Under the pieces are notes generated by a model that searched no databases, had not been told where the DNA came from, and was given only the letters and a program-made list of their open reading frames with translations. Positions 20,750-29,432 of a DNA stretch of 64,000 nt are shown one piece after another. This DNA is from Acidobacteriota bacterium (GTDB taxonomy: Bacteria > Acidobacteriota > Terriglobia > Terriglobales > Acidobacteriaceae): positions 30,708-94,707 of the forward strand of contig JARLGJ010000063.1 of assembly GCA_031296105.1 (NCBI GenBank), read 5' to 3'. Positions within the stretch are counted from its first letter, which is position 1. Each line of letters opens with the position of its first letter. The position numbers were made by a program, and so were the translations under genes.

Positions 20750-21613
20750 CTAAGCGTTGTTCGCCATGGTGCCGCGGCTGGTCACTACGCGCACGGCAGA
20801 CACGGCGATGACAATCAAGAGAATCAGGATCAGCGCGCCAGCCCAAGCCTGACGATGCCACTCGTCAAAGGGCGAAATAGCGTACGAAAAAATCTGCAAT
20901 GGCAGCGCGGCCGTCGGCTGATTCGGATTCAGGTTCCAGAACTGGTTGCCGAAGGCGGTAAACAAAAGCGGAGCGGTTTCACCGGCTACGCGGGCAAAGG
21001 CCAGCATGGCACCCGTGATGACGCCCTTGCTGGCGGTGCGCAGCGTAACTTGCAACGTGGTACGCCACTGCGGAATGCCCAGGCCCAACGCCGCTTCGCG
21101 GATTGTGTTGGGCACCATCAGCAGCATCTCTTCCGTGGTGCGGGCGATGGTGGGAATCATCATGATGCCCAGGGCCACGCCGCCACTGAAGGCCGAGAAG
21201 TGATGCTGCGGCAGCACCACCAGCGCATAGGCCGAGATGCCAACCACGATGGAAGGAACGCCATTCAACACGTCGGCCGTGAAGCGCACCAGCGTAACCA
21301 GGCGCCCGTGGCCAAACTCTGCCATGTAGATTCCGGCACCGATCCCCAAGGGCACGCCGAGGACGGAACCAAGACCGAGGATCATGAGTGAGCCGACGAT
21401 GGCATTGGCCATGCCGCCTCCATCTTCACCCACGGGTTTGGGAAGGTGCATGAGAAACGCGAGATTCAGCGAGCCCACACCCTTCATCACCAGGTAGCCG
21501 AAGATGGCCACCAGCGGCGCCAGCACAACCACGGACGCCAGAATGGCGGAGCCGATAAAGGCCAGGTTGGACAATTTGCGGAACGAACTGACCGGACGAT
21601 TGAGATTAGGCAT
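20750..21613 (-). CDS. pstA: phosphate ABC transporter permease PstA
   Basis: A 287-residue inner-membrane permease with about six segments, one half of the phosphate channel. The cytoplasmic coupling loop is visible as REAALGLGIPQWRTTLQVTLRTASKGVITG, the EAA-type motif that meets PstB. VPSIVVGISAYAL is typical of PstA. It overlaps pstC by 8 nt. Confidence 0.96.
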   Translation of the reverse strand: MPNLNRPVSSFRKLSNLAFIGSAILASVVVLAPLVAIFGYLVMKGVGSLNLAFLMHLPKPVGEDGGGMANAIVGSLMILGLGSVLGVPLGIGAGIYMAEFGHGRLVTLVRFTADVLNGVPSIVVGISAYALVVLPQHHFSAFSGGVALGIMMIPTIARTTEEMLLMVPNTIREAALGLGIPQWRTTLQVTLRTASKGVITGAMLAFARVAGETAPLLFTAFGNQFWNLNPNQPTAALPLQIFSYAISPFDEWHRQAWAGALILILLIVIAVSAVRVVTSRGTMANNA

Positions 21614-22661
21614 GGGCCTGACCTCCTCGTCCGCGAGTGATGGACCACACCAGCAACCGGGCGCAGGCGTTAACGATCACCGTGACGATGAGCAGCGCCA
21701 ATCCAATTTCCACCAGTGCGCTGAGGTAAAGGTCGTCGCTGGCCTCGGAAAACTCATTGGCAATGACCGAGGCCATGGTGTACCCCGGCGCAAGCAGCGA
21801 CTTGGAAATCTCCGGCCGGTTGCCGATCACCATGGTGACAGCCATCGTCTCGCCAATGGCGCGGCCCAGCCCCAAAATAATTCCGCCCATGATTCCGGCG
21901 CGGGCGTTGCGCAGGACCGCCATGCGCACCATCTCCCAGCGCGTGGCGCCCAAGGCCAGCACGGCTTCGCGCTGGTTCTGCGGCACAGCCACCAGAACCT
22001 CGCGCGTGATGGAGGCGATGATGGGAACGATCATGATGGCCAGAATGACGGCGGCGGCCAACATGCCAATGCCATAAGCGGGACCGTCGAATAGGCCCGT
22101 CCAGCCGAGCGCCTTGGCCAGCCAAGGCTCCACGTAGGTGCGCAGGAGCGGGGCCAGTACGAAGATGCCCCACAGTCCGTAAATCACCGAGGGAATGGCA
22201 GCCAGCAGCTCAACAGTGAAGGAGATGATGCCGCGCAGACTGCGCGGGCAAAGTTCGGTGACGAAGACCGCTACACCCACCGCCAGCGGCACGGCCAACA
22301 CCAGCGCCACAAACGAAGAAACCAGCGTGCCGTAAATAAATGGCAGGGCGCCAAAGTCACCCGAGACCGGATCCCAGGTATTGCCCACGAAAAAGTGCAG
22401 CCCAAACTTGGCGATGGTCAACTGCGAGCGCGACGCCAACTCATAAAAGAACAGCGCCATGATCGCCAGGATCGAGAGAGCGCAGATCAACAGTCCGTTG
22501 CGGAACAATACATCGAGCAGCTTGCTGATGCGGCTGCTGCGCAACTCAATATGCGGAACCTCGATGTGCTCGAAGGGCTTAACCCCGGCGGTCTGGCCGA
22601 CCACCGGCGTATGAAAGCGCGGAATGGGAGGACGAACGTCTGATTCAGGTGCGGTACTCAC
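21606..22661 (-). CDS. pstC: phosphate ABC transporter permease PstC
   Basis: A 351-residue permease partner of PstA. The first about 60 residues are cytoplasmic and longer than in E. coli, then LLICALSILAIMALFFYELA begins the membrane part. IPSVIYGLWGIFVLAPLLR and the coupling loop REAVLALGATRWEMVRMAVLRNARAGIMGG are family signatures. The start is a GTG at 22661 without a clear ribosome binding site, so an internal start is possible. A porin gene with its own terminator separates it from pstS, unlike the usual pstS-C-A-B order. Confidence 0.94.
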   Translation of the reverse strand: MSTAPESDVRPPIPRFHTPVVGQTAGVKPFEHIEVPHIELRSSRISKLLDVLFRNGLLICALSILAIMALFFYELASRSQLTIAKFGLHFFVGNTWDPVSGDFGALPFIYGTLVSSFVALVLAVPLAVGVAVFVTELCPRSLRGIISFTVELLAAIPSVIYGLWGIFVLAPLLRTYVEPWLAKALGWTGLFDGPAYGIGMLAAAVILAIMIVPIIASITREVLVAVPQNQREAVLALGATRWEMVRMAVLRNARAGIMGGIILGLGRAIGETMAVTMVIGNRPEISKSLLAPGYTMASVIANEFSEASDDLYLSALVEIGLALLIVTVIVNACARLLVWSITRGRGGQAHA

Positions 22662-22683
22662 ACCTCAAACGCTAGCAGGCGAT

Positions 22684-22701
22684 TGTTACAGGAGTATGAA
22701 A
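22684..22701 (-). promoter_or_regulatory. candidate Pho box upstream of pstC
   Basis: On the minus strand TTTCATA-N4-TGTAACA gives two 7-mers at an 11-bp period, the architecture of a PhoB binding site. It ends only 22 nt before the annotated pstC GTG, which would demand a very short leader. Similar 7-mers occur ahead of pstS and phoB. Confidence 0.35.
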
Positions 22702-22733
22702 CGCCGGAAATGATTGAAAACTATCGGATGAGT

Positions 22734-22767
22734 AAGAAAAACGGGACGAATATTGCGATTCGCCCCG
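22734..22767 (-). terminator. intrinsic terminator after the pst-associated porin gene
   Basis: On the minus strand a 10-bp stem (one G-U pair, arms 22758-22767 and 22742-22751) with a 6-nt loop is followed by TTTTTCTT. It lies 32 nt past the porin stop, so porin and pstCAB transcripts should be largely separate. Confidence 0.85.
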
Positions 22768-22798
22768 CAGTTAAGCTCCGGCAATGGCCGGAAAGGGT

Positions 22799-24691
22799 TT
22801 ACGGGAAGATGTAGCGCATGCCAAGGTACACATCGTTGTCGATGCCCTTCGGCTGCTTCACGCCACTCATCTGCCAGAGCTGACGGTTGACGTACTCGTA
22901 CTGGCCGCCATAACGGAGGATGCCAGCAGCACCCTTGTACACGTCATACCAAGCCGCCAGCGTACCGTCGATGATGGCCTTGTTGCTGCCGCCAATGCCG
23001 TAGCCCAGCTTCTGCCAAGCGCCAACCGTCTGCGTGTAGGTAGTTGCGCTCGTCGCCACGGGGGCGCCGAGTGCCCGGTTATAGTAGAGCGAGCGGAAAT
23101 AGTACTCGGTACCCGCATAGACATCGAGCTCGAAGCGGGGGGTCGGGTGAGTTTCCGCGCCCAGAATGGCGCTGGCACCCTTCACATCCTGCAGCGTGCC
23201 TACCGGCGAAGGCGCGCCTGCAAACGTGGACGTCGCGTAGATCGTCCCCGCCGGCAGAACCGTCGTCGTCGTTCCACCGCTCGTGTAAGTAAGAGCCGAG
23301 GCCAGGTAGCTGTAAGTATTGGCGCGAACCACGACGTCAGCCTGACCGGAATCCTGGTAGCGGCTGATGCCCTTGCCAAACAGACCCTGGAAGATTACGT
23401 CAACCTTCTTCGGAACCACAGGGATGATGGCACCAGCGCCGAAGCCCGTGCCATCGGTGTAGTGCTTGGTCACGCCATAGCGGTCACGGAAGAAGCGCTG
23501 CACGGCCTTGACTTCATAGTGGCCGAGCTTGGGGTCGTCGTAGGCCAGCTTAACGGCGATGTCGGGCGCCACGTTGGTGGAGAAAGTGCTGGTGTAGGAG
23601 CAAGCCGCAGTGGTGCTGGCGGTGCTTACATCCGCGCAGGTGGTGGCAAACGACGAACCAAGATTGCCCGAGCCTGTGGTCAGGATACCGGCGATACCGT
23701 TTTGGCTGGCGCCGATGTAGGTAAGACCGTTTTGGATCAGAGAAGGATCAATGGCCGAAAAGGCCACGGTGAACTTCTTGTCGAAGGACTTGGCCACGCG
23801 GATTTCAGCCTCACGGCCCCAATCCCAACCCACTACGTAGTTGGTATCCAGCGTGTTCGGAACCCACGGGGCATCCGCATCGGCGGCCTTGCGGTTCATG
23901 GTAACCAGGTTCCACATCTGACCGCCGGTGATGCTCCAACCATCCGTGGTCTTCACGCGTCCCCAAGCCTGGCGGACGCGGAAGGGCCATGCGGTCGTCT
24001 GGTTAGGGTTGGCGCTACCCACGCCATAGAAGTCACCTTCGACGTATCCGGTGAGCTTCAACTTGCCGGCATCGCCATCCAAACGCAGCTTGAGCTGCGA
24101 GGCGCGGGCGCTCATGGCAAACTCGCTCAGATTGCCGAAGCTCGTCGAGCCGCTCAGAGCGTTCTCCAGCGGGATCGCGTTGAACGACGTCGCCGGACCA
24201 GAGTTATTGGCACGCTCGCGATAGTATCCGGTGAGATCAAAGAAGCCGCCGGGAGTGATGCGTACGCCCTTGAACGCGATGCTGTTGGGATGCTCGAGGT
24301 CAGCCACTGACTTGGCAACCTTCGCGGTTGTGGCATCGTTCTTGGCCAAGTCGCCCTTCACATCGGAAAGGTCGGCCTGCACCTTCTGCACCTGGACGTT
24401 CGTGCTGTCGATGGCACTGGCCTTGGCATTGGCCGCATTGGCCGCTGCCTGTGCCGCGGAGAGATCCTGACGCGTCTGCTGCAACTCCTGCTGCGTCTGC
24501 TTCAACTGCTCCTGCAACTGCGCAGTCGCGGCCTGTTGCTGTTCAATGGCCTGTCTCAGGTCCTTGATTTGGTCGGCGCTAACTTCCGTCTTTGCCGGCT
24601 TAGCCTTTTTCTTTACTCCGCTGTCGGACGGAGCTGCAAAGCAAAGTCCGGAGAGCGCAATCACCGCTACCAGCTTCTGAAAGTTCCTCAT
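22799..24691 (-). CDS. coiled-coil-anchored outer-membrane porin in the pst locus
   Basis: A 630-residue predicted outer-membrane protein. It has a signal peptide (MRNFQKLVAVIALSGLCFA), then a Gln/Ala-rich coiled coil (about residues 38-130), then a beta-barrel (alternating strands, IAFKGVRITPGGFFDLTGYYRE at the first strands, final strand VYLGMRYIFP). The layout resembles trimeric porins whose N-terminal coiled coil spans the periplasm (DcaP-like; inference). Sitting between pstS and pstC suggests phosphate or organophosphate uptake. The ATG at 24691 has GGAG nine nt upstream; a longer frame to 24745 lacks support. Confidence 0.82.
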   Translation of the reverse strand: MRNFQKLVAVIALSGLCFAAPSDSGVKKKAKPAKTEVSADQIKDLRQAIEQQQAATAQLQEQLKQTQQELQQTRQDLSAAQAAANAANAKASAIDSTNVQVQKVQADLSDVKGDLAKNDATTAKVAKSVADLEHPNSIAFKGVRITPGGFFDLTGYYRERANNSGPATSFNAIPLENALSGSTSFGNLSEFAMSARASQLKLRLDGDAGKLKLTGYVEGDFYGVGSANPNQTTAWPFRVRQAWGRVKTTDGWSITGGQMWNLVTMNRKAADADAPWVPNTLDTNYVVGWDWGREAEIRVAKSFDKKFTVAFSAIDPSLIQNGLTYIGASQNGIAGILTTGSGNLGSSFATTCADVSTASTTAACSYTSTFSTNVAPDIAVKLAYDDPKLGHYEVKAVQRFFRDRYGVTKHYTDGTGFGAGAIIPVVPKKVDVIFQGLFGKGISRYQDSGQADVVVRANTYSYLASALTYTSGGTTTTVLPAGTIYATSTFAGAPSPVGTLQDVKGASAILGAETHPTPRFELDVYAGTEYYFRSLYYNRALGAPVATSATTYTQTVGAWQKLGYGIGGSNKAIIDGTLAAWYDVYKGAAGILRYGGQYEYVNRQLWQMSGVKQPKGIDNDVYLGMRYIFP

Positions 24692-24772
24692 GTCTCGTTG
24701 CTCCAGAATTTCACTTCTTGCCTGCGTCGAGTTGCGCGCGTGCAAGAACAGTTAGTGACACAATCTCGATCG

Positions 24773-24820
24773 CTGGGAAATTTCTATCCCAGGTAGTTTC
24801 TATTCAGCTTGTCTGAATAG
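24773..24820 (-). other. two tandem hairpins in the porin leader
   Basis: CTATTCAG/CTGAATAG (8-bp stem, 5-nt loop, 24800-24820) and CTGGGA/TCCCAG (6-bp stem, 8-nt loop, 24773-24792) lie 80-130 nt upstream of the porin ATG. Neither has a U-tract, so they are not ordinary terminators; they may be mRNA leader structures or operators. Confidence 0.4.
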
Positions 24821-24943
24821 CGGGATGATTCTATGGCAATCGCCTGCGGGGAGGAAGAGAAAAGAGGGTGGTATTCCCGCATTTTTACGCATCCCCTCCG
24901 GGGTGCCGCGTGGAGAACTCCCTCAGCGCATCGCTTGTTTTTC

Positions 24944-24975
24944 AAAAAGAAAAGAGCGGAGCTTTCGCTCCGCTC
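24944..24975 (-). terminator. intrinsic terminator after pstS
   Basis: On the minus strand the perfect 9-bp stem GAGCGGAGC/GCTCCGCTC with a GAAA tetraloop is followed by TTTTCTTTTT, starting 21 nt past the pstS stop. Confidence 0.93.
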
Positions 24976-24996
24976 TCCTTTGGACCTAACTTGCAG

Positions 24997-26004
24997 CTAG
25001 TGGATAGTATCGACCGTCGCCTTGACTTTCCTTACAACCTCTTTAGGCAGTGGTGCATAGCTCAGTGCCCCGGCTTGGTTTTGACCATTCTGGAGCATCC
25101 ATTCTAGAAAATCATGCAGCACCCGGCCCTTGTTACCATCTCGAGACTGTTTGGGAATGAGCAGCCAGGTAAAACTTGAAATCGGATAGGCGTTCCTGCC
25201 TTCGGCATTGGTGATGGAAACACGGTAGTCGGCGGGCATGTTGGCGGCGGCGCCCGCTGCGGCGGCGGTCACCGTTTCCATGGTGGCTTTTACGAAATTG
25301 CCAGCCTTGTTGCGCACCGAGCCGTAGCTGATGTTGTTCTGCACCGCATAAATCAGCTCGACGTAACCGATTGCTCCGTCCATTTGGCGAACCTGCCCGG
25401 CAACTCCTTCGTTGCCCTTGCCGCCGAGGCCGACCGGCCACTTGACGGCCGTGTTGGCACCCACACGGGACTTCCACTCGGGACTTACCTTGGAAAGGTA
25501 GTCGGTAAAGATGAACGACGTGCCGGAGCCATCCGAGCGGTGCACCACGATGATGGGAAGATTGGGGAAGCTAACACCGGGATTTACGCGGGAAATCTGC
25601 GGGTCGGCCCAGTTTGTGATGTGACCGAGAAAGATACCGGCCAGCAACTCCGGCGTGAACTTCAGCTCCTAGCGGACGCCGTGAATATTGTAAGCAGGAA
25701 CCACGCCGCCAAGCACCGTGGGGATGTGCAGGATGGGACGCCCCGCCTGGGCAAGCTGCTCGTTAGTCATGGGGCCGTCTGAAGCGCCAAAATCCACGGT
25801 GCCGGAGATGATCTGGCGTATGCCGGCCCCAGAACCGAGCGACTGATAGTTAATCTGCACGCCGCGATGCGAACCGCTGTATTCGGAAAACCACTTCTGG
25901 TAGATAGGGGCCGGGAACGAGGCACCGGCGCCATTCAAGGATTGCGCCGAAGCAACGGCGCACAGGGCCATTGCACAGGCCAGTACTTTGAAGAAACGTG
26001 TCAC
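24997..26004 (-). pseudogene. pstS: phosphate-binding protein PstS, interrupted by an in-frame amber codon
   Basis: Periplasmic phosphate receptor of the Pst system. Residues 1-111 have a signal peptide (MTRFFKVLACAMALCAVASAQ), then GAGASFPAPIYQKWF and the phosphate-loop GSGAGIRQI and DFGASDGPM. A TAG codon at 25669-25671 follows NIHGVR, and the same frame continues ELKFTPELLAGIFLGHITNWADP to the natural C-terminus, including RSDGSGTSFIFTDYL. Homologues run through this point without interruption. One C-to-T change (CAG to TAG) would explain it. It could be a nonsense mutation or a base error in the assembly; as written only a 111-residue fragment is made. Confidence 0.9.
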
Positions 26005-26059
26005 AGGTTTGTCTCCTTTTCTCTATGACCTGAGTATCTGGCCAGTAAGATTACGAGAC

Positions 26060-26088
26060 GGTGAAAGGAATGTTAATTTCTGGTTACA
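26060..26088 (-). promoter_or_regulatory. candidate triple Pho box upstream of pstS
   Basis: On the minus strand three 7-mers TGTAACC, ATTAACA and TTTCACC are spaced by 4 nt each (11-bp period), as in PhoB direct-repeat operators. They end 56 nt before the pstS ATG, a suitable promoter position. A TAATCT follows 6 nt later and could be the -10 element. Confidence 0.5.
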
Positions 26089-26097
26089 GGATAATGA

Positions 26098-26799
26098 CTA
26101 CCGGCCGTCGGCTTGCTCCAAAAGAAGTTGTTCGGCCGGCCGGTCATGCGCGCGGAGCACATGGCGCACCGTACGCCCGCTGACCAGGTGGCAAACTTCT
26201 TCGGCCATGTTCTTTGCATGGTCGCCTGCACGCTCAAGTTCCTGCGCCATGCACAACACGTGAAAGCTGTCTGGACGGCGCAGGCCGTCTTCTGGCTCCA
26301 GGTGGCGGAAGGTGATGATGTTGCGGAGACGGTCGATTTCGCTATCGGCCCGCAGCACGCTGACCGCTTTATCCAGCGAGCGGTCGCGGAAGGCTGTCTC
26401 CACGTCTCCCAGCATTTTCTCCAACTGCGATCCCATGGCAGTAAAGTCGCGAACGTCCTCCGGCGCGAAGCTGGCCGCGGCGGTTTCCGCGCGGTTGGCA
26501 AAGCTGAGCAGCAGATCGCCGATGCGCTCCAGGGAGATGCCGAACTTCATGCAGGCCAGCAGCAGCCGGGCTTCCTCGTCGCCGACATGAGTGATGGTGG
26601 TTGTCACCAGGTCATCGATATCGCGGTCGAGAGAGTCGAGGGCACGCTCATGTTCGCGAACCTCCTCCAGCAGCGCGCGCGCACTGGTGGCCACGCCTTC
26701 CGCCGCCGCCGTAGCAGCGCGATGCGCAACGCGAAGAGCTTCGTAGGTGAGTTCCAGCAAATGCGAATTGCCGGCTGCGGGAGAGTTGGGCGCGCTCAT
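26098..26799 (-). CDS. second PhoU-family protein
   Basis: A 233-residue helical protein with two PhoU-type repeats: KFGISLERIGDLLLSFANRAE (about 82-102) and MAQELERAGDHAKNMAEEVCHL (about 190-211) carry the characteristic ERxGDH/L motif. It diverges from the canonical PhoU at 19272-19970. It lies between phoR and pstS, separated from phoR by a terminator-like hairpin. The start at 26799 (MSAPNSP) is chosen because a longer frame to 26877 runs through that hairpin. It may act as an alternative PhoU, or modulate PhoR directly. Confidence 0.86.
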   Translation of the reverse strand: MSAPNSPAAGNSHLLELTYEALRVAHRAATAAAEGVATSARALLEEVREHERALDSLDRDIDDLVTTTITHVGDEEARLLLACMKFGISLERIGDLLLSFANRAETAAASFAPEDVRDFTAMGSQLEKMLGDVETAFRDRSLDKAVSVLRADSEIDRLRNIITFRHLEPEDGLRRPDSFHVLCMAQELERAGDHAKNMAEEVCHLVSGRTVRHVLRAHDRPAEQLLLEQADGR

Positions 26800-26833
26800 G
26801 ACAAGGCTCCGAAAGCAGTGAACGCACGGCGGC

Positions 26834-26877
26834 AAAAAGTTGAGAGGCCGCCACTGAATAAGCCTGCGGCCTCTCAA
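26834..26877 (-). terminator. terminator or attenuator between phoR and the second phoU-like gene
   Basis: On the minus strand a perfect 12-bp stem (26866-26877 with 26840-26851) with a 14-nt loop is followed by CTTTTTG. It sits 34 nt upstream of the phoU-like ATG, leaving little room for a separate promoter, so attenuation with read-through from phoBR is plausible. Confidence 0.75.
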
Positions 26878-26958
26878 GCCCCCAAGTTCATTGCCTGTAA
26901 CTTAAACGCCCCGCGTTGCGGAAGGATGAGCGCAGAGTAAATATCCTGTAAATCGCGG

Positions 26959-28692
26959 TTATTCTTCCTCGCCGCTGCGCGCTTCCGGCAGGGTGAAGAC
27001 AAACGTGGAACCGTGGTTCAACTCGCTCTCGGCCGAGATGGTGCCGCCGTGGGCGAGGATGATGTGTTTGGCGATGGCCAGACCAAGGCCGGTACCGCCG
27101 CTCTCGCGCGAGCGTGCTTTGTCCACGCGGTAAAAGCGCTCGAAGAGGCGTGGCAGATGCTCACTGGCAATGCCGGGACCGAAGTCGCGGACATAAAACT
27201 CGACGAAGCCCTCTACGTCGTGCGCGCCGATCAGAATGCGTCCGCCCGAGGCCGCATATTTACAGGCGTTATCGATGAAGTTGGAAAATACCTGGAAGAC
27301 CACATCGCGATCGGCGGAAACCAGCTTCAGCGCCTCATTCACCACGTCCAGCGTCATGCCGCTCTCCGCGCGATGATCGCGGAAGTAATCCGAGGCGTCG
27401 CGCAACAACTCAGCGGGCGACACCGGGCGGCGATTCAGCTTCTTGTCGCCGGATTCGACACGCGCCAGGATCAGGAGATCCTCGGTAAGACGCGTCATGC
27501 GCGAGGCATTCTTGCGAATAATTTCCAGAAAATCGCGTTGCGTCTCTTCGGAGTTGACGCCCTCCAGAAGGGTCTCCGCGTAACCCTGGATCGAGGTCAG
27601 CGGCGTGCGCAGCTCGTGCGAGACGTTGGCGATAAAATCGCGGCGCGTGGTCTCGATCTTCTCCGCGTCGGTGAGATCGTGCAGCACCGCCACCGAGCCG
27701 CCGCTAGGCATGGGCGCCACGGTGGCGGAGAAGATGCGTCCGGAGACGAAAGAAGTGACGCGAGCCGTGGTGGGCTGATGGTTGCGCGCCGCATCCTGCA
27801 CGGCGGAGAGAAAGCTGGGGTCGCGCACGGTTTGCACCACCGGCTGGCCGAGACGGACGCCGGTGGGCGTGAGCAATTCCATGCGGCGGTTGGCCCACTG
27901 CGCGCGCCCGTCGGGCGTAATGGCCACCACCGCCTCTTGCATTCCGTTGAGCACGGCCTCCAGTTCGCGACGGCTGGCTTCCAGTTCCTCAAAGCTTGCC
28001 TGGAGCTTGCGTGCCGTCGCATCCAGCGCCATGCCCACCTTGCCAAGCTCATCCTGGTGAAATTCAGCAAGGCGCGCCGAGTAGTCTCCCGCGGAAATTT
28101 TCGCGGCAAAGTCCAGAATTTTTTCCAGGCGTGCACTGGCGCCGCGCGAAGCCCAGATGGCAACAAGCAGCGCAATGACAAACGCCAGCGCCGAGGCATA
28201 GATGAGCGAGCGCCGCACCTTAAAGCCAGCCTCCGCAATGGCCGAGAGCGGCACGGCCAGGCGGACGGCGCCGCCGCGAACGGGCTGCGCCAGATACAAA
28301 AAGTCCACGCCGAGCGTGTGGCTGTTGCGCGTATCCACGCCAGTGCGTCCGGCCAGCGCCTCCTGGAATTCGGGACGGCGGGCGTGATTTTCCATGGTCT
28401 CGACATTGGCGCCGGAGTCGGCCAGGACCTGCCCCGTGTTGTCAATGACGGTGGCACGCGCGCCAGAGGCTTGCGAAACTGAAAGAACAATGGGAGAAAC
28501 GTTTTCCGGAGTGAGGGGAACAGCAGCGATGCGCTGCGCCAGCAGCGCTGTCTCCTGCTGCAAGCTGCTTTGAATCTGCTCGCGCAAGGAGACCCGCCAC
28601 GCGTGAGTGATGGCAATGTCCAGGGTCAGCGTGGCAACGGCAATGACAAGAGCAAAAGCAAAAAACAGCTTGAAGAAAATCCGATTCGTCAC
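26959..28692 (-). CDS. phoR: phosphate-regulon sensor histidine kinase PhoR
   Basis: A 577-residue membrane kinase. One membrane segment lies at about 9-30 and another at about 188-207, bracketing an extracytoplasmic domain of about 150 residues that is far larger than in E. coli PhoR. A HAMP-like linker, a PAS domain (ELEAVLNGMQEAVVAITPDG), the phospho-acceptor His in FIANVSHELRTPLTSIQGYAE, and ATP-binding N, G1 and G2 boxes (FSNFIDNACKYA, DFGPGIASEHL, GTGLGLAIAKHI) follow. Its start overlaps the phoB stop by 4 nt. Identification as PhoR rests on domain order and the pst/phoU surroundings. Confidence 0.92.
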   Translation of the reverse strand: MTNRIFFKLFFAFALVIAVATLTLDIAITHAWRVSLREQIQSSLQQETALLAQRIAAVPLTPENVSPIVLSVSQASGARATVIDNTGQVLADSGANVETMENHARRPEFQEALAGRTGVDTRNSHTLGVDFLYLAQPVRGGAVRLAVPLSAIAEAGFKVRRSLIYASALAFVIALLVAIWASRGASARLEKILDFAAKISAGDYSARLAEFHQDELGKVGMALDATARKLQASFEELEASRRELEAVLNGMQEAVVAITPDGRAQWANRRMELLTPTGVRLGQPVVQTVRDPSFLSAVQDAARNHQPTTARVTSFVSGRIFSATVAPMPSGGSVAVLHDLTDAEKIETTRRDFIANVSHELRTPLTSIQGYAETLLEGVNSEETQRDFLEIIRKNASRMTRLTEDLLILARVESGDKKLNRRPVSPAELLRDASDYFRDHRAESGMTLDVVNEALKLVSADRDVVFQVFSNFIDNACKYAASGGRILIGAHDVEGFVEFYVRDFGPGIASEHLPRLFERFYRVDKARSRESGGTGLGLAIAKHIILAHGGTISAESELNHGSTFVFTLPEARSGEEE

Positions 28693-29390
28693 TTTACGCT
28701 CTCGAAGCGATACCCAGCGCCACGCACCGTGCGCAGATACTGGGGTTCCTCGGCATCCTTTTCGATCTTCTCGCGGATGCGGCGCACATAGACGTCCACC
28801 GAACGCGGCGTAACGTAGGCCGTGTCGCGCCAGACGGCGTCAAGCAACTGGTCGCGCGTAAAGACCCTTCCCGGATGCCGCGCCATGTACTCCAGCAGGC
28901 GGAACTCGGTTGCCGTAGTGGCCACGGTTTTTCCGCAAACCTTCAGAATCATGGCGCCGCTGTCGATTTCAATCTCGCCGGTGGTAATCACTTCAGGCGC
29001 TAGCGGGCGCTCAAAGCGGCGCAGCACGGCCTTGACCCGAGCCGTCAGTTCGCGCGGGCTGAAGGGCTTGCCCACGTAATCGTCGGCACCCAGTTCCAGG
29101 CCCAGCACGCGGTCGCTCTCACTGGTTTTGGCCGTGAGAAAGATAACCGGCGTCATGGCAATGGCCTGGTTCTGGCGAATGCGGCGGCACAGCTCAAAGC
29201 CGTCGCCCCCGGGGATCATGATGTCCAGCAGAAACAGCGCGGGCTTGTCGCGCTCCGCTTCGCCAATCACCAGTGGGGCTGCGGAAAAGATCCGTACGTT
29301 GAAACCGGCGGCCTCGAGATGGTGCTTGATCAGGCGCGCAATGTCGGCTTCATCCTCTACGACGTAAATGAGGGGTTTCATCGCCTTCAT
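28689..29390 (-). CDS. phoB: phosphate-regulon response regulator PhoB
   Basis: A 233-residue OmpR/PhoB-type regulator. The receiver has the acidic pair in VVEDEAD, the phospho-acceptor D56 in FLLDIMIPGGDG, the Thr in VIFLTAKTSESD and the Lys in YVGKPFSPRELTARV. The winged helix ends with YLRTVRGAGYRFESVK. The start at 29390 or 29381 (both ATG) fits the receiver; the frame open to 29519 crosses the preceding spacer and looks non-coding. Co-transcribed with phoR and expected to activate the pst genes. Confidence 0.93.
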   Translation of the reverse strand: MKAMKPLIYVVEDEADIARLIKHHLEAAGFNVRIFSAAPLVIGEAERDKPALFLLDIMIPGGDGFELCRRIRQNQAIAMTPVIFLTAKTSESDRVLGLELGADDYVGKPFSPRELTARVKAVLRRFERPLAPEVITTGEIEIDSGAMILKVCGKTVATTATEFRLLEYMARHPGRVFTRDQLLDAVWRDTAYVTPRSVDVYVRRIREKIEKDAEEPQYLRTVRGAGYRFESVK

Positions 29391-29432
29391 TGTATTCAGC
29401 CACTCCCGCGGCGGGAACACCTGCCGCGCGCT

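Noticed and set aside
25669..25671. Recoding of TAG (pyrrolysine or other) in pstS
   Set aside because: Many confident genes here end in TAG (hypF, hypE, hoxH, actE), no downstream recoding signal was seen, and PstS has no known need for a special residue there.
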